Below, one piece after another: positions 46,346-54,506 of a stretch of DNA of 64,000 bases. Each line of letters begins with the position of its first letter. Position 1 is the first letter of the stretch. Location: positions 1-64,000 of the forward strand of contig DASVQE010000017.1 in NCBI GenBank assembly GCA_036389275.1. Direction: 5' to 3'. This DNA is from QHVT01 sp036389275. GTDB taxonomy: Bacteria > Acidobacteriota > Thermoanaerobaculia > Gp7-AA8. A program made the position numbers and the translations under genes. Under the pieces are notes generated by a model. The model saw only the letters and a program-made list of their open reading frames with translations. It did not search any database and was not told where the DNA came from.

Positions 46346-46848
46346 GCTCCGCACCATCGGGTGATCGCGCCGCCGGCGCGGTCACCCTGCGCGACGCAAC
46401 CGGCGACGACTACGACTTCATGCGCCGCCTCTATCACGCCACGCGTGAAGAGGAGATGACCCGCTTCCCGTTCAATGAGGCGCAGAAGGTCGCCTTCCTC
46501 GACCAGCAGTTCGCCGCGCAATACCAGCACTACGAGACCCACTATCCGAACTGCGAGCGCAACATCGTCCTGCGCGACGGCCGCCCGATCGGACGCATCT
46601 GGATCGACGAGTGGACCGACCAGATCCGCCTCGTCGACATCGCCCTGATGCCGGAGGCGCGGGCACAGGGGATCGGGACGAAGCTCGTGCGCGACGTGCT
46701 CGATCGCGGCGCTGCCGCCGGCAAGCCGGTCACGATCCACGTCGAGGCGTTCAATCCCGCGCGGCACCTCTACCAGCGCCTCGGCTTCGAGCAGATCGAC
46801 ACCAACGGCATCTACCTGCTGATGCAGTGGACGCCGCCTGCTAAGTGA
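46342..46848 (+). CDS. GNAT family N-acetyltransferase
   Basis: A 168-residue cytosolic acetyltransferase. The acetyl-CoA-binding signature is ALMPEARAQGIGTKLVRDVL (R/Q-x-x-G-x-G core), followed by VEAFNPARHLYQRLGF, the conserved strand-helix with the YQRLGF motif. GTG start overlapping the preceding stop. From general recollection, GNAT genes accompany tail-collar genes in other genomes; in this window it could modify a module component, which is inference. Confidence 0.9.
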   Translation: MSSAPSGDRAAGAVTLRDATGDDYDFMRRLYHATREEEMTRFPFNEAQKVAFLDQQFAAQYQHYETHYPNCERNIVLRDGRPIGRIWIDEWTDQIRLVDIALMPEARAQGIGTKLVRDVLDRGAAAGKPVTIHVEAFNPARHLYQRLGFEQIDTNGIYLLMQWTPPAK

Positions 46849-47140
46849 AGACCGCCTCGTACTCGTAGGTGTCGCCCGTCTCGCCGACCGGCACCAGGAA
46901 GAACTCGAGCGCTCCGATCTGGTCGTGGACGATGCGGTACACCTGCTGCTCGAGCTTGTACGAGCGCGGTCCGATGAAGTAGAGGGAGAAGGGATGCCGC
47001 GGCAGTCGCGCCGCCTCGCTCTTCATCACCTTGGCCGCGCGCACCAGGCGTAATTCCACCTTTGCGCCATTCGGGAACTCCGCCCAGAAACTGCTGCCGA
47101 CGTGCGGCTCGAACGACTCGATCGTGAGCTGGTCCAGCAT
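46841..47140 (-). CDS. Small DUF6916-like protein
   Basis: A 99-residue protein: MLDQLTIESFEPHVGSSFWA, then KVELRLVRAAKV, HPFSLYFIGPRSYKLEQQVYRIVH, and GALEFFLVPVGETGDTYEYEAVF. This pattern fits the DUF6916 family that I recall occurring near tail-collar genes; identification is from memory of the pattern. The start at 47140 matches the family beginning; an ATG six codons upstream is also open, and neither has a good ribosome-binding site. Convergent with, and overlapping by eight bases, the GNAT gene. Confidence 0.72.
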   Translation of the reverse strand: MLDQLTIESFEPHVGSSFWAEFPNGAKVELRLVRAAKVMKSEAARLPRHPFSLYFIGPRSYKLEQQVYRIVHDQIGALEFFLVPVGETGDTYEYEAVFT

Positions 47141-47193
47141 CCCGTCTTTGTAGCACATAAAATGGTCGCGCTCGACGCACTTCTCAAAAGCTC

Positions 47194-48174
47194 ATGACCG
47201 CACTCGACGACCGCCGCGCTCCGGCGCCAACCGCCGCTCCCGAACCGGAGTCCGATCTCGGATTCGGCAGCGTCGTCGCGCGCGAGAGCCGCGACCGCCT
47301 GCTCAATCGCGACGGCACCTTCAACGTCCGCCGCGAGGGCTTGCGCTTCTGGGAGTCGCTCTCCGCCTATCACTACTACCTGACCATCTCCTGGCCGAAG
47401 TTCCTGCTGTGGGTGAGCGCGTCGTACATCGTCATCAACGCGCTCTTCGCCGTCGCCTACGTCGCCTGCGGCACCGGCGCGCTGACCGCCTTTCACGGCG
47501 AGGCCGTGCAGTTGCGGTTCGTGGAGGCGTTCTTCTTCAGCGTGCACACGCTGGCCACGATCGGCTACGGCAGCGTGGCGCCGGCGAACTTCGCCGCGAA
47601 CGTGGTCGTGACCATCGAGTCGATGGTCGGCATCCTCTCGTTCTCGGTGATCGCCGGCATCGTCTTCGCCCGTTTCGCGCGGCCGGTGGCGCGCATCGCC
47701 TTCAGCCGCTGCGCCGTCATCGCGCCGTACCGCGGCGGACGAGCCTTCATGTTCCGCATCGTCAACCAGCGCAGCAGCGAGATCGTGCAGCTCGAAGTGC
47801 GGGTGATGCTCACGCGCCGCCGCCGCGGCGCGGTCAGCACGAACGAGCGCGAGTTCCTCATGCTCGACCTCGAGCGCGACCGGGTGACGTTCTTTCCGCT
47901 GTCGTGGACCATCGTCCATCCGATCGACGAGAACAGCCCGCTCTGGAGCTGGCAGAGCGAAGAGCTGGCCGACTGCGACGCCGAGTTCCTGGTGATGCTC
48001 AACGGCTTCGACGAGACCTTCTCGCAGACCGTGCACGTCCGCTCCTCCTACAAGGCCGAGGAGGTGGTGTGGGGCGCGAAGTTCGTCAGCATGTTCAATC
48101 CGCCCGCTGAGAACGATGCCGACATCAGCGTCGACATCCGTAAGCTCCACGAGATCGAGCGCGTCAGCGTCTGA
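47194..48174 (+). CDS. Inward-rectifier (KirBac-type) potassium channel
   Basis: A 326-residue channel subunit. TM1 at about 70-92, pore helix and selectivity filter T122-I-G-Y-G126 within HTLATIGYGSVAP, TM2 at about 137-160 with the FARFARP gate-side motif, then a cytosolic immunoglobulin-like domain to the end (about 165-326, FMFRIVNQRSSEI onwards). An amphipathic slide helix (FWESLSAYHYYLTI) precedes TM1. Passive K+ conductance at the inner membrane. The DUF6916-like gene lies divergent upstream with 53 bases between. Confidence 0.93.
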   Translation: MTALDDRRAPAPTAAPEPESDLGFGSVVARESRDRLLNRDGTFNVRREGLRFWESLSAYHYYLTISWPKFLLWVSASYIVINALFAVAYVACGTGALTAFHGEAVQLRFVEAFFFSVHTLATIGYGSVAPANFAANVVVTIESMVGILSFSVIAGIVFARFARPVARIAFSRCAVIAPYRGGRAFMFRIVNQRSSEIVQLEVRVMLTRRRRGAVSTNEREFLMLDLERDRVTFFPLSWTIVHPIDENSPLWSWQSEELADCDAEFLVMLNGFDETFSQTVHVRSSYKAEEVVWGAKFVSMFNPPAENDADISVDIRKLHEIERVSV

Positions 48175-48191
48175 CTCGTCGCGGTGCTAGC

Positions 48192-48701
48192 ATGGACGGC
48201 ATGAGCCGCTTCCATCTCGCGCAGGTCAACATCGCCCGGATGAAGGCGCCGCTCGAGTCGCCGGTCATGGCCGGTTTCGTCGCGCGGCTCGAAGAGATCA
48301 ACGCCCTCGCCGACGGCAGCCCCGGCTTCGTCTGGCGCCTGCAGACCGAGGCCGGCGACGCGACGTATCTGCGCCCGTACGACGACGACCGCATCCTCTT
48401 CAACCTCTCGGTGTGGGAGAGCGTCGAGGCACTCAAGCACTACGTCTACCGCACCGCGCACGCGGAGCTGCTGCGCGAGCGCCGCTCCTGGTTCGAGCAC
48501 TTCACCGGCGCGGCGGTGGCGTTGTGGTGGGTGCCGGCCGGACATCATCCCGGCGTCGACGAGGCGAAGCAGCGCCTCGCGCATCTCGACGAGCATGGGC
48601 CGTCGCAGTACGCGTTCACGTTCAAGCAGGTGCATCCGCCCGACGAGGCCTTCCTCAACGGCTTCGACTGGAATCTCTTCCGCCCTTGCGCGGCGCTCTG
48701 A
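48192..48701 (+). CDS. DUF3291 family protein
   Basis: A 169-residue soluble protein of the DUF3291 (antibiotic-biosynthesis-monooxygenase-like fold) type: FHLAQVNIARMKAPLESPVMAGFVARLEEIN in two blocks, ALADGSPGFVWRLQTE, LSVWESVEALKHYVYRTAHAELLRERR and WWVPAGHHPGVDEA. No flavin or haem site. An ATG three codons downstream (48201) is an equally good start. Four bases separate it from the ZIP transporter gene. Function not established for the family. Confidence 0.85.
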   Translation: MDGMSRFHLAQVNIARMKAPLESPVMAGFVARLEEINALADGSPGFVWRLQTEAGDATYLRPYDDDRILFNLSVWESVEALKHYVYRTAHAELLRERRSWFEHFTGAAVALWWVPAGHHPGVDEAKQRLAHLDEHGPSQYAFTFKQVHPPDEAFLNGFDWNLFRPCAAL

Positions 48702-48705
48702 CCCG

Positions 48706-49461
48706 ATGGCGCAGCCGATCGTCGCCGGTCTGTGGGGTTTGCTGGCCGGCTCCGCGCTGCTCCTCGGCGCGCTGATCGGCTACTTCGCGCGCGTGCCGCA
48801 GCGGCTCGTCGCCACGGTGATGGCCTTCGGCGCCGGCGTCCTCATCTCCGCGCTCTCATTCGATCTGATGGATGAGGCGTTCAAGCGCGGCGGGATGATC
48901 GCCGCCACGGCCGGCTTCCTCGGCGGCGCGACGGTCTACACCTTCGCCAACCTGCTGCTCGCGCGTTACGGCGCGAAGCATCGCAAGCGCTCGTGCGATC
49001 AGCAGGCGAGCGAGCCGGCCGCGACCAGCGGCATGGCCATCGCCGTCGGCGCGCTGCTCGACGGCATCCCGGAGTCGATCGTCATCGGCGTGTCGATGCT
49101 CGGCGGCCACGCCGTCAGCGCCGTCGCCGTCGCCGCGGTGTTCCTCTCGAATGTCCCCGAGGGATTGTCGAGCTCCGCGGGCATGCGCCGCGCCGGACGC
49201 TCGCGCCTGTACGTGTTCGGCGTCTGGGGCGCGATCGCGCTCGCCAGCGGCATCGCCGCGTACATCGGCAACGCCCTCTTCCGCCACCTGCCGGCGCAGA
49301 CCATCGCCGCCACCACCGCCATCGCCGCCGGCGCGATCCTGGCCATGATCGCCGACACGATGCTGCCCGAAGCATTCGAGTCTACGCATGCCTTCGTCGG
49401 ACTCGTCTCCGCCCTCGGCTTCGTGGCGGCCTTCTTTCTCTCGCGTATGGCGGCGCTCTGA
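48706..49461 (+). CDS. ZIP family metal transporter
   Basis: A 251-residue membrane protein with eight hydrophobic helices. The ZIP signature helices are visible: VGALLDGIPESIVIGVSM (the H of canonical H-N-x-P-E-G is D here) and FLSNVPEGLSSSAGM with the conserved N-x-P-E-G. The short cytosolic loop between helices 3 and 4 is Lys/Arg-rich with one Cys. Probably imports or equilibrates zinc or another divalent metal. Its stop overlaps the next ATG by one base (TGATG). Confidence 0.88.
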   Translation: MAQPIVAGLWGLLAGSALLLGALIGYFARVPQRLVATVMAFGAGVLISALSFDLMDEAFKRGGMIAATAGFLGGATVYTFANLLLARYGAKHRKRSCDQQASEPAATSGMAIAVGALLDGIPESIVIGVSMLGGHAVSAVAVAAVFLSNVPEGLSSSAGMRRAGRSRLYVFGVWGAIALASGIAAYIGNALFRHLPAQTIAATTAIAAGAILAMIADTMLPEAFESTHAFVGLVSALGFVAAFFLSRMAAL

Positions 49462-50444
49462 TGGCCACGATGAAGGCGGTGCAGCTCGACGGGCCGGGGC
49501 CGCCGGAAGCGCTGCACATTCGCGAGCTGCCGCTGCCGCAGCCGCCGCAAGGGTGGGTGCGCATCCGCGTCGAGGCCTTCGGCCTGAACCGCTCCGAGCT
49601 GCATCTCCGCCTGGGGATGGCCACGAACGCGACGTTCCCGCGCGTGCCGGGCATCGAGTGCGCCGGCACGATCGACGATCCGGGCGACTCGGGCTTCGCG
49701 CGCGGACAGAAGGTCGTGACGATGATGGGCGGCATGGGTCGCGCGTTCGACGGCGGCTACGCGCAATGGACGGTCGTTCCGGCCGCTCAGGTTATTCCGA
49801 TCGAGACGGAGCTGCCGTGGGAGATCGTCGGCGCATTGCCGGAGATGCTGCAGACCGCATACGGCTCGCTGACCACCGGACTCGATCTGCAGCGCGGCCA
49901 GACCCTGCTCATCCGCGGCGGCACGTCGTCGGTCGGCCTGGCGGCGGCGTCGCTGGCGCGGCGCATCGGCGCGCGGACGCTGGCCACGACGCGCAAGCGC
50001 GAGCGGCTGCAGGAGCTCGCCGCGCGCGGCATCGATCATCCGCTCCTCGACGACGGCGATGTCGCCGCGCAGGTGCGCGCGCTATTACCGGACGGCGTCG
50101 ATGCCGCGCTCGAGCTGGTCGGCACCTCCACGCTGCCCGACTCGCTGCGCGCCACGCGCGTGCACGGCACGGTCTGTTTCACCGGCATGGTCTCGAACGA
50201 ATGGCTGGTGCGCGACTTCTATCCGATCGGCTATCTCCCGAACGGCGTGCGCCTCACCGCGTATGGCGGCGAAGCGGCCGACCTGCCGCGGCAGGTGATG
50301 CAGGAGTTCCTCGACGACGTCGCCGCCGGCCGGTTGACCGTCCCCATTTACCGCGTCTTCGCCCTCGAGGAAATTGCAGAGGCGCACGCGATCATGGAGT
50401 CGAATACTGCAGTGGGGAAAATGGTGGTCCGCCTCACATTTTGA
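49461..50444 (+). CDS. Zinc-type alcohol dehydrogenase-like / quinone oxidoreductase (MDR superfamily)
   Basis: A 327-residue NAD(P)H-dependent enzyme. The GroES-like N-terminal domain (about 1-130) has GLNRSELHLRLG and FPRVPGIECAGTI; the Rossmann domain carries LIRGGTSSVGLAAASLARRIG. No zinc-ligand cysteine cluster is present, placing it with the quinone oxidoreductase-like, zinc-free branch. Start at 49461 overlaps the ZIP stop; a second ATG lies three codons in. Substrate unknown. Confidence 0.88.
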   Translation: MATMKAVQLDGPGPPEALHIRELPLPQPPQGWVRIRVEAFGLNRSELHLRLGMATNATFPRVPGIECAGTIDDPGDSGFARGQKVVTMMGGMGRAFDGGYAQWTVVPAAQVIPIETELPWEIVGALPEMLQTAYGSLTTGLDLQRGQTLLIRGGTSSVGLAAASLARRIGARTLATTRKRERLQELAARGIDHPLLDDGDVAAQVRALLPDGVDAALELVGTSTLPDSLRATRVHGTVCFTGMVSNEWLVRDFYPIGYLPNGVRLTAYGGEAADLPRQVMQEFLDDVAAGRLTVPIYRVFALEEIAEAHAIMESNTAVGKMVVRLTF

Positions 50445-50530
50445 CACCACTCTGCAGTTCCGTATTGGCATACAGACGGCTAAACGTCGTTGTGGCATTC
50501 GCCAACCCACAATGATGAAGGAGCCCCTTT

Positions 50531-51826
50531 ATGCATCGACGAATTGCAGTTGCAGTGGCCGTGCTCTTCTGTGCGGTCTCGGCCGCGGCGCGTGATCCTT
50601 ACACGCTCTCGGTATGGGTGCGGAACAACTCGACCAGCGTCGCCACCTTCAACAACAACAATGGCGGGAACACCATCACCGAGGTCAATCCCGTGTGGTA
50701 TTCGATGACCGACCCGAACCTCGGGCCGGTGCGCATCGTCCAGGCCTCCATCGTTCCCGGCCTCAATAGCAGCGGCATGCAGCTCGTGCCGGTCATTCAG
50801 AACATCGTCAACGGCAACTGGTCGGTGGCCGCCACCAATTGGATTCTCGCCAATCCCGATCAGCACGCCGCCGACATCAAGGCGCTGCTCGACGCCCATC
50901 CGGAGTACGCCGGCATCGAGCTCGATTACGAGTCGATGTTGAGCGACACCACCGACCCGGCCGTCATGGACGCGCGCCGCGATCTCTTTACCTCGCTCGT
51001 ACAGAAGATCAAGGCGCAGATCGGCACGCGCAAGCTCTCCGTCTGCGTCTATCGCAAGCGCGACCTCAACGGCACGCGCGACGCCAAGACCGCGCGTATT
51101 TTCGATTATGCCGGGCTCACCGGTCCTTATGCGGCGGACGAGATCAAGATCATGATGTACAGCGACATCAGCAGCACGAGCAACGAGCTCGTAAAGAACA
51201 CCGCCTATCGCGAGGCGCTCACCTTCGCCGATGCGCAGGTGGTCAATCACAACAAGATCGTCGTGGCCCTGCCGTGGTATGGCTACAATCTCACGACACG
51301 CGTCGAAGGGACGGCCGCTGCCGATTATTGCTGCGAGAGCCGCAATGCTTCCGGCGAGCTGCTCTACAACGACTCGGCCGGCAATCAGTGGGTGGTCATG
51401 GATGAGCAGGCCACCCGTACCAAAATCCTGATCGCGCTCAATGAATTCGACGTCGGCGGTTTCGCCTTCTGGGAAGCGGGACGCATCGTCAATTTCCCCG
51501 GCGTCTGGGAAACGATCCGCGGAAAGATCAACAATGGCGGCGCCACCGTCAATCCGATCAATCCGCCGTTCTGTCCGGCCATGCCCTATCAGGTCTACAT
51601 CGACTGGGGCACCACGGTCATTCCGGCGGGCGCGTCCTACCGCTTCGACTGGTACCAGTGGGGCTTCAATACCGGCAATTACACCTGGAAAGCGACCGGC
51701 GATCCATCCAGTCCCGGCCTCAATGGCGGCTCCTATTTCGTACGCGTCCACGGCGTGAGCGGCCGCCGCGTCTATGAAGCGGAGTCGCAGAACATGTTCA
51801 CGCTCACCTGCGTCATGCATCCGTAG
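50531..51826 (+). CDS. Secreted glycoside hydrolase family 18-like protein
   Basis: A 431-residue exported protein. Signal peptide residues 1-20 (VAVAVLFCAVSAAA). The (beta/alpha)-barrel part shows VQASIVPGLNSSGMQLVPVIQN, then YAGIELDYESM, which fits the GH18 catalytic D-x-x-D-x-D-x-E strand with E as acid/base though the first Asp positions are degenerate; later KIVVALPWYGYN and GGFAFWEAG correspond to GH18 strands 6 and 8. A C-terminal beta domain (about 345-431) follows. AAGGAG ribosome-binding site. Activity on chitin or peptidoglycan-like glycans is possible but not shown. Confidence 0.78.
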   Translation: MHRRIAVAVAVLFCAVSAAARDPYTLSVWVRNNSTSVATFNNNNGGNTITEVNPVWYSMTDPNLGPVRIVQASIVPGLNSSGMQLVPVIQNIVNGNWSVAATNWILANPDQHAADIKALLDAHPEYAGIELDYESMLSDTTDPAVMDARRDLFTSLVQKIKAQIGTRKLSVCVYRKRDLNGTRDAKTARIFDYAGLTGPYAADEIKIMMYSDISSTSNELVKNTAYREALTFADAQVVNHNKIVVALPWYGYNLTTRVEGTAAADYCCESRNASGELLYNDSAGNQWVVMDEQATRTKILIALNEFDVGGFAFWEAGRIVNFPGVWETIRGKINNGGATVNPINPPFCPAMPYQVYIDWGTTVIPAGASYRFDWYQWGFNTGNYTWKATGDPSSPGLNGGSYFVRVHGVSGRRVYEAESQNMFTLTCVMHP

Positions 51827-51837
51827 CACGCGACAAC

Positions 51838-51864
51838 GGGACGCGCGCGCCCGGCGCGCGTCCC
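51838..51864. terminator. GC-rich hairpin between convergent genes
   Basis: An 11-bp perfect stem (51838-51848 with 51854-51864) lies between the stops of the GH18-like gene and the convergent kinase gene. No T-run, so it may act bidirectionally only with Rho or as 3' end protection. Confidence 0.5.
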
Positions 51865-51884
51865 ATCCTCGCGCTCTGAAGACG

Positions 51885-54506
51885 CTACGGCGCGGGAACG
51901 CGCCGCGCCAGCTCGTCGCTCCAGTTGAGCACGAGGTCGATTCCGGCGACGGTCGTCCGCGGCGTCAGCTCGACGATGGCGATGCGGCCGTCCGCGGCCA
52001 CCGAATAGTCGGTGTCGAACAGCCCCTCGAACAGCAGGCGCGGCTTGCCGGCGCGAACCCGCGGCGAAGTCTCGATCGGCGCGACGTAGTAGCCGTTGCC
52101 GTTCGCGTAGACGATCTCCCGTCCGTTCGGCAGCCATTGCGGATTGGCGCCGCCCTCGGTCGACACCTGCCAGTTCGCGCCCGGCTGCGGGAACGTCGTC
52201 ACGTACACCTCGGTGCGGCCGGACGCGTTCGACGAATACGCGAGCCACTTGCCGTCCGGCGAGATGCTCGCGTTCTGCTCCTCGAACTCCGTCTGCATCA
52301 GCCGCCGCGGCACGCGCGTGTCGAACGGGAGCAGCCAGAGATCGCGCTCCTGCGCGAAGAGGAGGTAGCGCCCGTCCGGCGAGACGGCCAGCGGCTCCTG
52401 ATCGGCGTCGGTTCTGGTCAGACGCTCTTCGGGCGAGCTCAGATCGGCCGCGCGCATGTAGAGATTCAACACGCCGTTGCGGCTCGACACCCAGATGATG
52501 CGGCTGCCGTCGGCGTTCCAGATCGGATCGGTGTCGTCGCCGCCGTACGAGACGCGCGTCGCCGAGTCGCGCTCGACGTCGAGCTCCCACACGTCGTACA
52601 TCGCTTCCTCGATCCCGACCGCCGCGGTGCGGCCGTCGGGCGCGATCCGCACGCTGCCGTAGCGGCGCTCCGCCGGCGTGAGGCGCGACTTCTTTCCGGC
52701 GGCGTCGAAGGTCACCAGCCGGTGGCGCGGATTGCTCTCGCCGCCGTGCACGACCGCGAGATCGCCGTTCTGCGAGATGGCGTACTGCGCCTCGCCGTCG
52801 CCGGTGCCGTGCGCGATCGCGCTCATGACCACCACCGGATTCGCGCCGACCTCCAGCGTCTTCGGGTCGAGCGTGACGGCCATGAGGTTGCCGCCGCGGA
52901 CAAACAGCAGGTAGCCGCCCGGGGCGTAGCGCGCGAACGAGCCGCCTTCGACCAGCACTTTCTTCTTCGCGCCGTCGGCGGTGGAGTAGGCGACGATGCG
53001 CGCGTTGTCCCACGAGCCGGCGGTCCACACCGTCGCGATCACCGTCTTGCCGTCCGGCAGCACGTCCGGCCACGTCACGGCGCGCTCGCCGTTCGCCGGA
53101 TTCGTCTTCACCACCTGCCGTGCGGCGCTGCCGTCCGCGGGAACGGCCCAGATGCCGCGTGCGAAGCCGCGCGTGGCGTAGATGGTGTCGCCGAACCAGC
53201 AGAGACCGAGGCCGCCGCCGATCCGCTCGGTGAGCTTCATCGGCGTGCCTCCTTCGACCGCGACCTTGTGGATGGCGCCGTTGAAGAAAAAGGCCACCCA
53301 CTTGCCGTCGGGCGATAGCGACGCGCCGTACGCGCCGTCGCTACCGGCGATGGGCACCGGCGCGGCGCGGTCGAGATCGCGCACGTAGAGCCGCGAGGTC
53401 GTGCCGGTGATTCCGTTGTAGACGATGCGGCGGCCGTCGCGCGAGATCGCCACGGCGCTTTGACGGAGCATCACCGGCGCGCCGGGCGCGGCGGCGATGC
53501 TGACGCGCGAGACGCGCCGCGGCACCGCGCGATCGCGCAGCGCGAGCCACGCGAGCAGCGCGCCGAGAGCCAGGCCGCCGGCGAGCAGCGCGGCATTGCG
53601 CGCGAGCGCGCGCCGCGTCCGCGCCACCGGCGCGATGCGCTCGCTGCTCGCGTCGCGGATCCACCGCAACTGTGCCGCGACGTCGTGCGCGCTTTGCCAC
53701 CGCTCGTCGGGATCTTTCGCCAGACACACCTGGATCACGCGCTCGAGCGACGTCGGCGTGAGCGGCTGGATCGTGGAGATCGGCGTCGGATCGCGGTCGA
53801 GGATCGAGGCGATCAGGCTGGCCCGGCTGGCGGCGTCGAACGCGCGCTTGCCGGTGGCCATCTCGTACAGCACCGAGCCGAAGGCGAAGATGTCCGTGCG
53901 CGCATCGGCGTCACGTCCTTCGAGCTGCTCCGGCGCCATGTACTGAAACGTACCGACGATCGCGCCCTCGGCCGTCAGCGGCTTCGCGTGCGTCATCGCC
54001 GCGGTGGCCGCATTCGGATCGTTCACCGCCGGCTGCGCGAACTTCGCCAGCCCGAAGTCGAGCAGCTTCGCGCCGCTCTTCGTCAGCATGATGTTCCCCG
54101 GCTTGAGATCGCGATGGACGATGCCGGCGCGGTGCGCGCGCTCGAGCGCCTCTGCGATCTCGACGCCGTAGCGGATCACCTGCTCGAGCGGCAGCGCACC
54201 TTTGGCGAGGCGGTCCGCGAGCGACTCGCCTTCGAGGAACTCCATCACCAAATAGTCGACGCCCTCGTGCGAGCCGATGTCGTAGAGCGTGCAGATGTGC
54301 GGATGGGTGAGTGCGGAGATCGCCTTCGCCTCACGCTCGAACCGCTCGCGCAAACGCGCATCCGACGACAAGCGCTCCGGCAGGACCTTGATCGCCACCG
54401 TGCGGTCGAGGCGCGAGTCGCGCGCGCGATAGACCTCGCCCATGCCGCCCGCGCCGAGCGGTGCAGCCACTTCGTAGGGACCGAGCCTGGTTCCTGCCGC
54501 GATCAA
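51885..54506 (-). CDS. Membrane Ser/Thr protein kinase with C-terminal WD40/TolB-like propeller
   Basis: An 873-residue receptor-like kinase. Cytosolic kinase domain (about 8-275) with glycine loop LGAGGMGEV, ATP-binding K40 in VAIKV, catalytic HRDLKPGN (D133) and DFG at 150-152; then one transmembrane helix (about 320-342, ALLAGGLALGALLAWLAL) and an extracytoplasmic propeller with repeated SPDGKWVAF / SPDGRYLLF / SPDGKWLAY blades. Start is taken as the TTG at 54506, overlapping the upstream phosphatase stop in a TTGA; no other start fits between. The domain layout is common in Acidobacteriota. Confidence 0.9.
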   Translation of the reverse strand: MIAAGTRLGPYEVAAPLGAGGMGEVYRARDSRLDRTVAIKVLPERLSSDARLRERFEREAKAISALTHPHICTLYDIGSHEGVDYLVMEFLEGESLADRLAKGALPLEQVIRYGVEIAEALERAHRAGIVHRDLKPGNIMLTKSGAKLLDFGLAKFAQPAVNDPNAATAAMTHAKPLTAEGAIVGTFQYMAPEQLEGRDADARTDIFAFGSVLYEMATGKRAFDAASRASLIASILDRDPTPISTIQPLTPTSLERVIQVCLAKDPDERWQSAHDVAAQLRWIRDASSERIAPVARTRRALARNAALLAGGLALGALLAWLALRDRAVPRRVSRVSIAAAPGAPVMLRQSAVAISRDGRRIVYNGITGTTSRLYVRDLDRAAPVPIAGSDGAYGASLSPDGKWVAFFFNGAIHKVAVEGGTPMKLTERIGGGLGLCWFGDTIYATRGFARGIWAVPADGSAARQVVKTNPANGERAVTWPDVLPDGKTVIATVWTAGSWDNARIVAYSTADGAKKKVLVEGGSFARYAPGGYLLFVRGGNLMAVTLDPKTLEVGANPVVVMSAIAHGTGDGEAQYAISQNGDLAVVHGGESNPRHRLVTFDAAGKKSRLTPAERRYGSVRIAPDGRTAAVGIEEAMYDVWELDVERDSATRVSYGGDDTDPIWNADGSRIIWVSSRNGVLNLYMRAADLSSPEERLTRTDADQEPLAVSPDGRYLLFAQERDLWLLPFDTRVPRRLMQTEFEEQNASISPDGKWLAYSSNASGRTEVYVTTFPQPGANWQVSTEGGANPQWLPNGREIVYANGNGYYVAPIETSPRVRAGKPRLLFEGLFDTDYSVAADGRIAIVELTPRTTVAGIDLVLNWSDELARRVPAP

